A DNA stretch of 64,000 nt. Origin: Bacillota bacterium (GTDB lineage: Bacteria > Bacillota > Clostridia > DSM-8532). The notes under the pieces were generated by a model. The model was not told the DNA's origin. It saw nothing but the letters and a program-made list of their open reading frames with translations, and searched no databases. The stretch covers positions 1 to 64,000 of the forward strand of contig JAEZJF010000021.1 of NCBI GenBank assembly GCA_023415825.1, given 5' to 3'. Made by a program: the position numbers and the translations under genes. Below, in pieces: positions 32,640 through 42,342 of this stretch. Within the stretch, counting starts at the first letter, position 1. Every line of letters starts with the position of its first letter.

Positions 32640-34127
32640 TCAAACTTTTGAGACCACAAGCTCTTTTAACTGATTACTTAATTGCTGTATTTCCTTTAAG
32701 GATTGACTCAGTTGAAGCATCTGCTGATTTTGATTCTCAATAGTTGCCAGCACCTCTTGGGTTGACGCAGCGTTTTCTTCTGAAATACTTGCCACGTTTT
32801 CAATTTGCTGATCCACTATAGAAAACTTTACAGCCACTGCTTCCGTTTTTTGAAGTCCCTCCACTATAGCGTTGTTTGTATCATCGAAAGCCTGTTTAAT
32901 ATCTTGAAACCCCCTCGAAATGTCTTGAATAAGTTTTTCCCCTTCGCAGGTAGCTTCATTCCCTTTGGTCACCGTTTCAATGGCTTCTTTTGATTTAATT
33001 GATAGTCCAGTGGTCACAAGAGAAATGTCCTTTGTTATACTGGCACTTTGTTCAGCAAGCTTTCTCACTTCATCTGCGACTACTGCAAACCCTCTCCCGT
33101 GTTCCCCGGCACGAGCTGATTCAATAGCTGCATTTAAGGCAAGAAGGTTCGTTTGCCCTGCGATTTGAGTTATTCCTTCAAGCAGGCTGTTGACTTTGTC
33201 CAAACTTGCTTGAAGATCAGAGACGGTATATGTTGCGGCATTGATAGCATAACTAATGGTTTGCATCTGAGTATTTATTTTCTCAATTTGCTGCCAACCT
33301 TCATCAACCTTTTGGCTCATCTCTGAAGACTTCTGCGCTATTCCTTGCGAAATATCCCGGGACTCATTTACCGATTGAATAGAATCCGTCATAGTTTCAT
33401 TGACCTTGTAAGTACTAACAGCCTCTTCTTGAATAGCCTTGGCCATCTCATTCATGGAAGTTGTAATATTCTTACTAGATTCACCCATCTCATGAATATT
33501 GGTATCGAACAAACGAATGTTTTGATTGAGTATGTCAGCACCTTCTTCTATTTTATCAAAAGTGCTTTTAAGCTGCTCCAAGAGTCGGTTGGCATGTACC
33601 TCCTTCTCATAGGCCTCGTCAACCAGTTTTCTTCCCCACGAGGTCAGCAGGACAAGTAACACGATGATACCATTAAAAATAATTAATACCGAAACAAAGG
33701 CAGTCACTGAACCACCGACACCCATCAGATTCTCTGGCCTTAAGAGGTAAACTCCGATTAATAAAATATCCAATATCGCACCAAATATAATCAGTATCTC
33801 CTTTTTAAAATACAGGGCAACCAATGTAACCGATATAATAAATAGATAGTGTTTATTTAATGCATATTTATCAATCACAATTAACGCACTAACGGTTAGT
33901 GCGGGAATTAGACCGAACAACAGGCCCTTTACATATTTCTGCATAGGGATGAAATAAAGAATAACTGATAGAACGGCAATACCGGCACCTTGCGCCAGAA
34001 TCCTGATTCCTGCCGCCATTCCTCCTGTTATGGCCGCCTGAACCGTCATAAGTAATACAATAAACACCGTAACGAGAACACTGACCCTATTTACTCTTTG
34101 AGTGTTATATGTATCTTGCTTAATCAT
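32640..34127 (-). CDS. Methyl-accepting chemotaxis protein
   Basis: A 495-residue chemoreceptor. The N-terminal 165 residues form about six closely packed membrane helices with almost no extracellular loop, so it lacks a periplasmic-type sensor domain and may sense membrane state or an intracellular signal. The cytoplasmic signalling domain follows, with the hairpin tip GQTNLLALNAAIESARAGE followed by FAVVADEVRKLAEQSA, the site that contacts CheA and CheW. EENAAS lies near the C-terminus. No HAMP domain was recognised. The lone CheY-like gene at 48535 is the only other chemotaxis-type gene in the window. Confidence 0.92.
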   Translation of the reverse strand: MIKQDTYNTQRVNRVSVLVTVFIVLLMTVQAAITGGMAAGIRILAQGAGIAVLSVILYFIPMQKYVKGLLFGLIPALTVSALIVIDKYALNKHYLFIISVTLVALYFKKEILIIFGAILDILLIGVYLLRPENLMGVGGSVTAFVSVLIIFNGIIVLLVLLTSWGRKLVDEAYEKEVHANRLLEQLKSTFDKIEEGADILNQNIRLFDTNIHEMGESSKNITTSMNEMAKAIQEEAVSTYKVNETMTDSIQSVNESRDISQGIAQKSSEMSQKVDEGWQQIEKINTQMQTISYAINAATYTVSDLQASLDKVNSLLEGITQIAGQTNLLALNAAIESARAGEHGRGFAVVADEVRKLAEQSASITKDISLVTTGLSIKSKEAIETVTKGNEATCEGEKLIQDISRGFQDIKQAFDDTNNAIVEGLQKTEAVAVKFSIVDQQIENVASISEENAASTQEVLATIENQNQQMLQLSQSLKEIQQLSNQLKELVVSKV

Positions 34128-34503
34128 ATTGAGACCCCCTTCAGTCTACTGGAATAAATCGTCTTATGGTTAGTCATTTAATAATAAAGCATCTGACCTA
34201 CCCAGTATTAGATATAATCACCACCTATATTATCGTTCATTTTACATTAATTAATAAGACTCATTTCTGGCTTGGCTTTACGGAAGTAAGACCGGTATTT
34301 TTGTATCGCTTTGGTAAGTAAATAATTATTGCCTAAGATATGAGTTTTGTAAAGACGTTTTCTCTACAGTCTGTTTATTAATGAGCGACTTTTGTAAAAC
34401 TCTCTCAGCCAAACCGCCTTCAGTCGTTTTACAATGTTGGTATAAACTTTTGCAAAGTAAGAAACTATATTGGAAACACATTTTATTGCGGAGGAAAATC
34501 GAT
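34128..34503. other. Intergenic region with inverted repeat
   Basis: Between the divergent chemoreceptor and the 42-residue gene. It contains a 9-bp inverted repeat TTGTAAAAC (34392-34400) / GTTTTACAA (34426-34434), and CGACT (34386-34390) that can instead pair with AGTCG (34422-34426). TTTTGTAAA-like words recur three to four times between 34338 and 34460. No promoter was clear. Confidence 0.45.
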
Positions 34504-34632
34504 ATGCGTGAAACAGAACCTCAAAAACCATCTACACCCGGCAATGCAAAACATGAGTCAAGACAAGTACACAAGAAAAATGGTTATAATCCAAAGAATT
34601 CTACTGATACTGGCAATTCTAAATCTGAATAA
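34504..34632 (+). CDS. Small polar protein of 42 residues
   Basis: A 42-residue, highly polar, probably disordered protein (begins MRETEPQKPSTPGNAKHESR) with many Lys, Asn, Ser, Pro and Gly and no hydrophobic core. GGAGG lies 9-10 bases before the ATG and a good terminator follows within 12 bases, which supports a real monocistronic gene. An upstream in-frame ATG at 34381 exists but that part lacks a ribosome site and has unlike composition. Composition is reminiscent of minor small spore proteins such as SspP or SspN, but I see no sequence match. Function unknown. Confidence 0.6.
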   Translation: MRETEPQKPSTPGNAKHESRQVHKKNGYNPKNSTDTGNSKSE

Positions 34633-34643
34633 TATAGCATGAA

Positions 34644-34673
34644 AAAGGAACCCCTGTTTTTTGGAGTTCCTTT
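34644..34673 (+). terminator. Terminator of the 42-residue gene
   Basis: Stem AAAGGAAC / GTTCCTTT with additional CC/GG pairing and a T-rich loop, followed by TAAAATTA. Confidence 0.7.
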
Positions 34674-34765
34674 AAAATTAGCCTTGCTTCATAATGGTTC
34701 CTAATCACTTGACTTCCGAGGGTCTATAAATAGGTGGTTAGGGGTTATATTTTCTTATTCATTTC

Positions 34766-35269
34766 TTACAGCTCCGCGCTAAATATATAAGCAGTGCTGT
34801 ATTTGTCGCATCCATCAAGAAATACTTCCGCAGTCCAGTACTTATCCGGGTATGGAATTTGTACGCCTTGGCCAAGCATAATGTTTCTGGTGACATCGTA
34901 CATGGCATCGCTGTCATAGCCCTCGTGTCTGTGTATAGCGTCCATATCGCCGGAGAAGGTGGCATACGCAAACTGGGAAATGTACGGCGGACCTGCCTTG
35001 CCATCATTATGCGGCACGAAGTCAAAATAGAGAAATCCTTCCGGCACAGGGGTTTCCGCCCTCATAAACCGCCCCCAAACACCATGCCACTGGCCAACAT
35101 CCATACCTAACCCATAATGGTGCATAAACAAGACATCATAGGCAAGGAAAATATAAACAGCATGGACTCCAAAGGCGAGGTCATGCTCACCATTATGGCT
35201 TCTCTTGCCCAGCCGATAAATTCTCATATTTGCTTCGCTTCTCATAGTATTTCGGATACTAAATGTCAC
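34766..35269 (-). CDS. GyrI-like / effector-binding domain protein, possibly truncated
   Basis: Up to 167 residues; the likely start is 35269 or the internal ATG at 35227. The C-terminal 100 residues (VPEGFLYFDFVPHND, AYATFSGDMDAIHRHEGYD, then IPYPDKYWTAEVFLDGCD and STAYIFSAEL) resemble the GyrI-like effector-binding domain that ends many clostridial AraC-type regulators. The helix-turn-helix part such regulators carry is absent and the upstream 200 bases do not encode one. So this is either a stand-alone ligand-binding protein or the remnant of a longer regulator. No ribosome binding site of good quality was seen. Confidence 0.5.
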   Translation of the reverse strand: MTFSIRNTMRSEANMRIYRLGKRSHNGEHDLAFGVHAVYIFLAYDVLFMHHYGLGMDVGQWHGVWGRFMRAETPVPEGFLYFDFVPHNDGKAGPPYISQFAYATFSGDMDAIHRHEGYDSDAMYDVTRNIMLGQGVQIPYPDKYWTAEVFLDGCDKYSTAYIFSAEL

Positions 35270-35413
35270 TACGCCAGACTTAATGAGGCGTTTATTCTCG
35301 GGTTTTCTTTTCTTTTCTTCTCACGAAATATCTTCTCACTAAAAAAGCCGCAAACCCCTTATTTCTATGTTGAGTTAACGAATTCAAATTTAATAATAAA
35401 CGACATTCATTAC

Positions 35414-35459
35414 AAAAGCACACATATCGGATTTTACACAACCCAATATGTGTGCTTTT
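35414..35459. terminator. Terminator of rpoD operon (bidirectional)
   Basis: A 14-bp perfect stem AAAAGCACACATAT / ATATGTGTGCTTTT with an 18-base loop; T-runs flank both sides, the plus side ending TTTTT. Confidence 0.8.
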
Positions 35460-35480
35460 TCTGTTATGGACAAAACACTA

Positions 35481-36770
<1,290 letters not shown>

Positions 36771-36809
36771 TTCTTGTTTCTCCACCCCTCGGTATTTTTC
36801 TTTGAACCA

Positions 36810-38606
36810 TCAAGCCATTCTTTTAAGCTCAGCGATGCGTTCTGCTCTTTTGCTGAATTCAAACCCCAACTCCTGCCTTTTGATTCCGTCAAGTTCGTTT
36901 TTTATCCTTTCAATGGTCTGTTTTTGCATTTCTTCAAGCTTTAGCAGCTCGAGCTTGTTTAAAACCTGTGTTATTGCTCTTTCTGCATCCTCCAGCTCGC
37001 ACTTCGTCTCAGCGATATGAACCAGATAAGAAGCTACTGCGGGCTCCACCTCGTTCAGAAGCTCAGCCAGAACACAGCTTTTGTTTTGATCCAGCTTTTT
37101 ATAAAGTTTCTCAGCAACGATGGCTGCACCCTGATCCACGAAGGAATCAAGGTCATATGCGGCTGAAGCCTTCCGGAACAAACGATTCTCAAGGCAAATC
37201 ATCACCAGCAGCATGTATTCCAATTCACCAAAGCGTCCATCAATATGGAGCGGGCCGAATGCCCCAGTGCTTTCGGTTCTTTTACCTGCTGGAGTATTGG
37301 TACGTCCTTGCCCCGGCTTATTCTTTTTCATTCTTTTCAGAACCTCATTTTGAAGAGATTCCGAGGATATCCCGTATTGTTCCGCATATGTTTTTAAATA
37401 CAGCTCACGTTCTATGCTGTTATCATGAGCAGCAAGAATATCGGCCACGTTATTAAGCAACATTAGTTTATCATCAACTGTATCCAGATTATGCATGTTA
37501 TTCTGAACTCTAATTTTGTAATCCAGCAGTGATATTGCCCTGTCCACAAGGTTTTTAAACTTTTCCGGGCCATTATTTCTTACATACTCGTCCGGGTCCT
37601 TACCTTCCGGGATCAAAAGAACCCTTACACGACACCCCGCCTCCTCTAAAATATCAAGTCCTCGCATTGTGGCTGCCTGGCCTGCCGAATCGGCATCATA
37701 GGCTATTATCACTTCATCGCAATACTTTTTAAGTATCCAAGCTTGCATTTGGGTTAAGGCCGTTCCCAAGGAGGCTACTGCATAATCGATGCCTGCCTGG
37801 TGCAAGGAGATAACATCCATATAGCCTTCAACAATCAGGAGTTTTTTGCTTGCACTCATGCGCGCATAATTGAGGCCATAGAGCTCACGGCTTTTGTAAT
37901 ACACAGGTGTATCAGGTGAATTCATATACTTGGGCTGTGATCCATCCATAACACGGCCGCCAAAGCCAATAATGTTTCCTCTGATATCGAATATTGGAAA
38001 CATTATCCTGTCCCTGAACCGGTCAATAAGATCTCCGCTTTTCGATTTCAGAGAAAGCCCCGAAGAAAGCAGCAGTTCTTTGGAAGCCCCTTTTGCCATA
38101 AGTTGATTCGAAAGCTCGCTCCAGCTGTTTGGAGATAATCCCAGCCCAAATTGACGAATAGTCTTTTCAGTAAGACCGCGCTTCTTTAGGTAGCCTTGTG
38201 CTGCAAGCCCGCTCTTGCCGGCTAGTACCGAGTAAAAAAAACGTGCCGCGTCCTTATTCAAATCAAGAATTTCCTTACGTCGCCTTGCTTTTTCCCGTTC
38301 TCCCGAATCCTCAGGCTCGGGCAGGGCAATTCCCGCTCTTTCAGCCAGATACTTTAAAGCCTCCACAAAATCCAGATGCTCAATGTTCATGATAAACTGG
38401 ATTACACTTCCGCCCTTATTGCATCCAAAACAATAAAAAAACTGCTTTCCGGGCTCAACACTGAAGGAAGGCGATTTTTCATTATGAAAAGGACAAAGCC
38501 CGAAATACCTTCTTCCTTTACGCTCAAGCTTAACATAGCCGGATACCACATCGACGACATCATTGCGAAGCCGAACTTCTTCGACGAGTTCATCTGGGTA
38601 AAACAT
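36810..38606 (-). CDS. dnaG: DNA primase
   Basis: A 598-residue primase that makes RNA primers at the replication fork. The CHC2 zinc finger has ligands Cys38, His41, Cys59 and Cys62 (LCPFHNEKSPSF...FYCFGCNKGG). The catalytic core follows, with the Toprim Glu in LIVEGYMDVISLHQAG and the acidic pair in IIAYDADSAGQAA. The C-terminal helicase-binding region (about 440-598) is present. Length is typical. It stands between dgt and rpoD, the macromolecular-synthesis arrangement of Firmicutes. Confidence 0.97.
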   Translation of the reverse strand: MFYPDELVEEVRLRNDVVDVVSGYVKLERKGRRYFGLCPFHNEKSPSFSVEPGKQFFYCFGCNKGGSVIQFIMNIEHLDFVEALKYLAERAGIALPEPEDSGEREKARRRKEILDLNKDAARFFYSVLAGKSGLAAQGYLKKRGLTEKTIRQFGLGLSPNSWSELSNQLMAKGASKELLLSSGLSLKSKSGDLIDRFRDRIMFPIFDIRGNIIGFGGRVMDGSQPKYMNSPDTPVYYKSRELYGLNYARMSASKKLLIVEGYMDVISLHQAGIDYAVASLGTALTQMQAWILKKYCDEVIIAYDADSAGQAATMRGLDILEEAGCRVRVLLIPEGKDPDEYVRNNGPEKFKNLVDRAISLLDYKIRVQNNMHNLDTVDDKLMLLNNVADILAAHDNSIERELYLKTYAEQYGISSESLQNEVLKRMKKNKPGQGRTNTPAGKRTESTGAFGPLHIDGRFGELEYMLLVMICLENRLFRKASAAYDLDSFVDQGAAIVAEKLYKKLDQNKSCVLAELLNEVEPAVASYLVHIAETKCELEDAERAITQVLNKLELLKLEEMQKQTIERIKNELDGIKRQELGFEFSKRAERIAELKRMA

Positions 38607-38685
38607 ACGGTAACCTCATAAATTTTATTATTCGACAGATTGCCCAGTTTTCCTTCTTAAAGACGGTAAATATTTTATCTCCCGC

Positions 38686-39681
38686 TCACCAGGAAACGGG
38701 TACAAAAACCTCTTGGAACTTCTTAACAGCATAGCGGTCGGTCATACCGGCCACATAATCTAAAACCACTTGTTCAATTCCGTCATGAGGTATGAACAGC
38801 TGGAAATCCGACGGTAGGAGTCCGGGATGGTGAAGAAGGTATAAAAATAGCTCCTTGACCATACGCTCAGCCTTTGCTTCTTCTTTTTTGGCTATGGATC
38901 CCACATAAACATTTTCAAACATAAATTTTCTCAAGCGGTTGGTTGCCTCCTGAAAGTCCTCGCTCATCCTAATACCATTTCCATCTGGGCTATTTTCTAT
39001 GATATTTACAATCATGTTATTTATTCTTATGGATGATGTATTGCCTAGAACTACGGAGCATTCTTTCGGAAGGTCCAATTCTGAGATGATGCCGCCGCGA
39101 ATGGCATCCTCAATATCATGGTTGATGTAAGCGATTTTATCTGCAAAACGAACAATCTGACCCTCAAGGGCTGCGGGCATATCTTTCCCGGTATGGCACC
39201 GTATACCATCCCGTACCTCCCAGGTCAGGTTAAGGCCTTTACGTTCCTTCTCCAGAGCTTCTACTACACGTACGCTTTGTTCATTATGCTTGAAGCCGAA
39301 GGAGCACACTTCATTAAGAACCCGTTCTCCTGCATGGCCAAAGGGCGTATGCCCCAGGTCATGGCCCAATGCAATGGCCTCCGTCAAATCTTCATTGAGT
39401 CTAAGGCTTCGCGCCATGGTCCGCGCTATCTGTGAAACCTCCAGGGTATGGGTAAGCCGCGTTCTATAATGGTCGCCTTCTGGAGAAATAAAAACCTGGG
39501 TTTTGTGCTTGAGGCGTCTGAAGGCCTTTGAATAGACTATTCTATCCCGATCACGCTGAAAATCAGTGCGAATATCACATTGGACTTCAGCCTGCACTCT
39601 CCCCTTACTCCTGTTGCTTATACAAGCAAACTCCGAAAGGTTTTTTACTTCCATTTCTTCCTGATACTCACGAATACGCAT
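38686..39681 (-). CDS. dgt: dGTPase-like deoxynucleoside triphosphate triphosphohydrolase
   Basis: A 331-residue HD-domain enzyme that cleaves dNTPs to deoxynucleoside and triphosphate. Key residues are in DRDRIVYSKAFRRLKHKTQVF, the metal-binding HTLEVSQIARTMAR (His), ALGHDLGHTPFGHAGE (His-Asp) and FADKIAYINHDIEDA (Asp). The start at 39681 has GGAGGTG in front and matches the family start; an earlier frame start at 39717 adds 12 unconserved residues. It lies upstream of dnaG-rpoD, as in several clostridia. The abrB terminator just upstream means it probably has its own promoter. Confidence 0.92.
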   Translation of the reverse strand: MRIREYQEEMEVKNLSEFACISNRSKGRVQAEVQCDIRTDFQRDRDRIVYSKAFRRLKHKTQVFISPEGDHYRTRLTHTLEVSQIARTMARSLRLNEDLTEAIALGHDLGHTPFGHAGERVLNEVCSFGFKHNEQSVRVVEALEKERKGLNLTWEVRDGIRCHTGKDMPAALEGQIVRFADKIAYINHDIEDAIRGGIISELDLPKECSVVLGNTSSIRINNMIVNIIENSPDGNGIRMSEDFQEATNRLRKFMFENVYVGSIAKKEEAKAERMVKELFLYLLHHPGLLPSDFQLFIPHDGIEQVVLDYVAGMTDRYAVKKFQEVFVPVSW

Positions 39682-39761
39682 AGGCACCTCCAGTAACGCA
39701 CCAACAGGTCGACCCATTACAAGTCCCGACCCAAATTAGAAGCTCTATACTATTTATACCC

Positions 39762-39788
39762 AAAAAAATGCGGCGGGAATACCGCCGC
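39762..39788 (-). terminator. Terminator of abrB
   Basis: GC-rich 7-bp stem GCGGCGG / CCGCCGC with a 5-base loop, then ATTTTTTTGG on the minus strand. Confidence 0.85.
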
Positions 39789-39868
39789 TAAAGGGTCTTT
39801 AAAAATAGAAATATATCCTCACCCTTAGGTTTGGATACATTTCTGATATTCGTTCCTCACTGTTCTAT

Positions 39869-40108
39869 TTACATATCCTTAAGGCAATCATTGCAGATAA
39901 CCTTACCTTTAAAATCAATGACATCCGCTCTGGCAACATCACAGAAAACGCATCTTGGAATATACTTGTCGAGAACTACATTTCCGTCATCATCGACATA
40001 CATTTCAATGTCATCACCTTCGTTAATATTAAGTTCCTTACGCAGGGACTTTGGGAGTACGATTCTTCCCAGTGAATCAAGCTTTCTTACATATCCGGTA
40101 GCCCTCAT
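39869..40108 (-). CDS. abrB: AbrB-family transition-state regulator
   Basis: A 79-residue swapped-hairpin DNA-binding protein. The AbrB domain (residues 1-48) reads ATGYVRKLDSLGRIVLPKSLRKEL and later GDDIEMYVDDDGNVVL. The C-terminal part carries CVFCDVA...VICNDCLKDM, a four-Cys knuckle found in clostridial AbrB but not in Bacillus AbrB, probably zinc-binding. AbrB proteins repress stationary-phase and sporulation genes during growth. GAGGAGG precedes the ATG. It is monocistronic, with a promoter at 40157-40184 and a terminator at 39762-39788. Confidence 0.93.
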   Translation of the reverse strand: MRATGYVRKLDSLGRIVLPKSLRKELNINEGDDIEMYVDDDGNVVLDKYIPRCVFCDVARADVIDFKGKVICNDCLKDM

Positions 40109-40156
40109 TGCATATCCTCCTCGACAAAAAAAGTGGTTTGGTGCTGTATAAGAAGA

Positions 40157-40184
40157 ATTATATCATAAATTGTCATATTGTGAA
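40157..40184 (-). promoter_or_regulatory. abrB promoter
   Basis: Minus strand TTCACA (40179-40184), 16-base spacer, consensus TATAAT (40157-40162). Confidence 0.65.
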
Positions 40185-40438
40185 TAGAAAAGTTAAAAAA
40201 TATAAGTTGACTTTGAAGTAAATTATGCCAATGTTATCACTTTCTGATGTTTTGTAGTGTTTCAAGTACATTTTTTAAGAACAATTACATTAGACTGTTT
40301 ATGATTTCACAAATTTGCCATACTTGTGAAACGGCTCCGTAATCAACTCTTAAGCGTTATTTAATGAGAGGAAATAGAAAAAATGAAATAATATAGTGTT
40401 GTAAAGATGTACTAAAAAAACAAATAGGAGGTATTTCC
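40185..40438. other. Intergenic region, abrB to secreted protein gene
   Basis: AT-rich, about 250 bases. AGGAGG at 40427-40432 serves the gene at 40439. TATAGT at 40391-40396 could be a -10 but no matching -35 was seen. No riboswitch consensus was recognised. Confidence 0.45.
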
Positions 40439-42211
40439 ATGAAAAAAATTAACCCTATCTTGAAGAACAAAATCATGATCCTGCTTCTATTCCTTTTCAT
40501 GACAGTTAGCGCAGTTCTTCCCCTTAACGGGTTTGCTGCTGTCATAAACCCAGGCTTGGCCTCGCTACAGGCCTATTCGACTTCGATCACAGCTACAGCC
40601 ATTACCCTTCGTGCGCAAGCGAACACCGAGAATGTCACACTTGAGTGGAATGCCATTACACACCCCAAGGGTGTTTTCGGTTACTATGTTTACCGGTCTA
40701 CCACATCCGGCGGACAGACAAGCCTTCCTGAAACAGATTTTTGGATTACCGGAACAAGCTATGTGGATGCCAAGGTTGTCCCAGGAACCACCTATTACTA
40801 TATTGTAAAGCCTGTATTAGGTGATCGTTCCATTGGAGCATCGTCCAACCAAGTGGATATCTATTACCAGAAGTCGACCCAGTCTATTACACTGCAAGCA
40901 GTAGTTAATGCCGGCAATATTACTCTTCAATGGAACAGCATTACCGACCCAAAGGGTGTCGTCGGTTATTATGTATACCGATCTACCACATCCGGCGGAC
41001 AGACAAATCTACCTGAGACAGATTTTTGGACTACCTCAACCAGCTATGTAGACACCAAGGTCGTCCCCGGCACTACCTACTACTATATTGTAAAACCAGT
41101 GCTTGGAGATCGCTCCCTCGGGTCTTCTTCCAACGAAGTGGTGGTTCTGCACCAAAGAATTTATGGAACGATTGCCATGACTATTGGCAATGCCATCATG
41201 CTGGCTAACGGAAAACTTATGGAAATTGATCCTGGTGTAAACACCGTTCCCGTTTTAAAGGATGCTAGAACCATGCTCCCCATTCGTGCGGTTATTGAAG
41301 CCATGGGCGGAACCGTTGATTATACCGCAAGCCAACAGAAAATTACGGTCAAGTGGCAAAGTAAAACGGTTTTAATGTGGATCGGAAGCAAAACCATACA
41401 GGTTGATGGTGTTCAAAAGACTATTGATGTGGCTCCTTATTATTCAGATACCGGCCGCACCATGATTCCTATGCGCTTTGTCGTTGAAAATCTAGGATGC
41501 AGCATTGACTGGGATGGCGCTACTCGGACTGCAACTATTTCGTATCTTTTAGTCGGTGACGGCTATTATCCTCCAACACCTTCCGAGGATCCAATTCCCA
41601 ATAACATTTGGTCTGGGTTGTGGTTTACAGACAGAGGCAAGCTTAATATCGTTCAGAATGGCATCTATATCCATGGAACCTATGGTGACGGGAATACAAT
41701 TGAAGGTGTACTCTCGGGAAGCAAGCTCATAGGCACCTATAATGAGCGCGGTACCAAAGGAGATTATGAATTTGTCATTTCCTCCGATGGTAAGAAATTT
41801 GATGGTAAATTCGGTTATAAGAATAAGCAACGCAAGCACTGGGAGGATTGGGACGGAAAACGTGAGGAAGATACCTTTAACAAGTACTTGAGGCAGCTTT
41901 CATCCCCGTGTAATTTTACAGGCATCTGGTCCACCGGTGTTGGCAGACTTCATATTTCCCAAAGCGGAAACCAGGTAACAGCAACGATCGGTGACAATGG
42001 AACTATCAATGGTACGGTTGCTAATAATAAGCTCACTGGCACCTATCAAAAGGGCAGAGAGTCCTACCAAATTGAAATTTATATGTTTGAGAACAACAAA
42101 AATATTATCGGCCATTACGGGAACGGTGATATTGCCAAGCAGGATTGGAAGGAATTTGAAGGAGAAAAACGTAGTGACTATTACTATGATGACGAAGATG
42201 ACGACGATTGA
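40439..42211 (+). CDS. Secreted protein: two FN3-like repeats, copper amine oxidase-type stalk domain, two C-terminal repeats
   Basis: A 590-residue exported protein. A signal peptide covers residues 1-33 (KKINPILKNK, then a hydrophobic core ending at GFAA). Two nearly identical fibronectin-III-like repeats follow (about 55-145 and 150-240, period 95 residues; both contain GYYVYRSTTSGGQT and VVPGTTYYYIVKPVLGDRS). Next is a copper_amine_oxidN1/stalk domain (about 245-365: DARTMLPIRAVIEAMGG, GRTMIPMRFVVENLGC), which in Clostridia is a surface-attachment or substrate-binding module without oxidase activity. Two C-terminal repeats (SGLWFTDRGKLNIVQNG and TGIWSTGVGRLHISQSG) close the protein before an acidic tail. 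No catalytic domain was seen. AGGAGG precedes the ATG. Confidence 0.8.
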   Translation: MKKINPILKNKIMILLLFLFMTVSAVLPLNGFAAVINPGLASLQAYSTSITATAITLRAQANTENVTLEWNAITHPKGVFGYYVYRSTTSGGQTSLPETDFWITGTSYVDAKVVPGTTYYYIVKPVLGDRSIGASSNQVDIYYQKSTQSITLQAVVNAGNITLQWNSITDPKGVVGYYVYRSTTSGGQTNLPETDFWTTSTSYVDTKVVPGTTYYYIVKPVLGDRSLGSSSNEVVVLHQRIYGTIAMTIGNAIMLANGKLMEIDPGVNTVPVLKDARTMLPIRAVIEAMGGTVDYTASQQKITVKWQSKTVLMWIGSKTIQVDGVQKTIDVAPYYSDTGRTMIPMRFVVENLGCSIDWDGATRTATISYLLVGDGYYPPTPSEDPIPNNIWSGLWFTDRGKLNIVQNGIYIHGTYGDGNTIEGVLSGSKLIGTYNERGTKGDYEFVISSDGKKFDGKFGYKNKQRKHWEDWDGKREEDTFNKYLRQLSSPCNFTGIWSTGVGRLHISQSGNQVTATIGDNGTINGTVANNKLTGTYQKGRESYQIEIYMFENNKNIIGHYGNGDIAKQDWKEFEGEKRSDYYYDDEDDDD

Positions 42212-42233
42212 TGTTATTTAAATCCAATCAAAG

Positions 42234-42276
42234 ACTAAGGGCTATGGTTGTACCGCAACCAGGCCCTTAGTTTTTA
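42234..42276 (+). terminator. Terminator of the secreted protein gene
   Basis: Stem ACTAAGGGC / GCCCTTAGT extended by GGTTG / CAACC across a small internal loop, followed by TTTTTATTT. Confidence 0.9.
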
Positions 42277-42342
42277 TTTACAGGTCAATTCTAAAGATCA
42301 AGTCTTGTTGGTGCGTTGTCACAAGCACAGCAAAAGTTCATA

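Noticed and set aside
34381..34503. Longer N-terminus for the 42-residue protein
   Set aside because: No ribosome site before 34381 and different composition; GGAGG lies before 34504.
40185..40438. Riboswitch (c-di-GMP type) before the secreted protein gene
   Set aside because: No conserved GEMM-type core was found; the region is plain AT-rich sequence.
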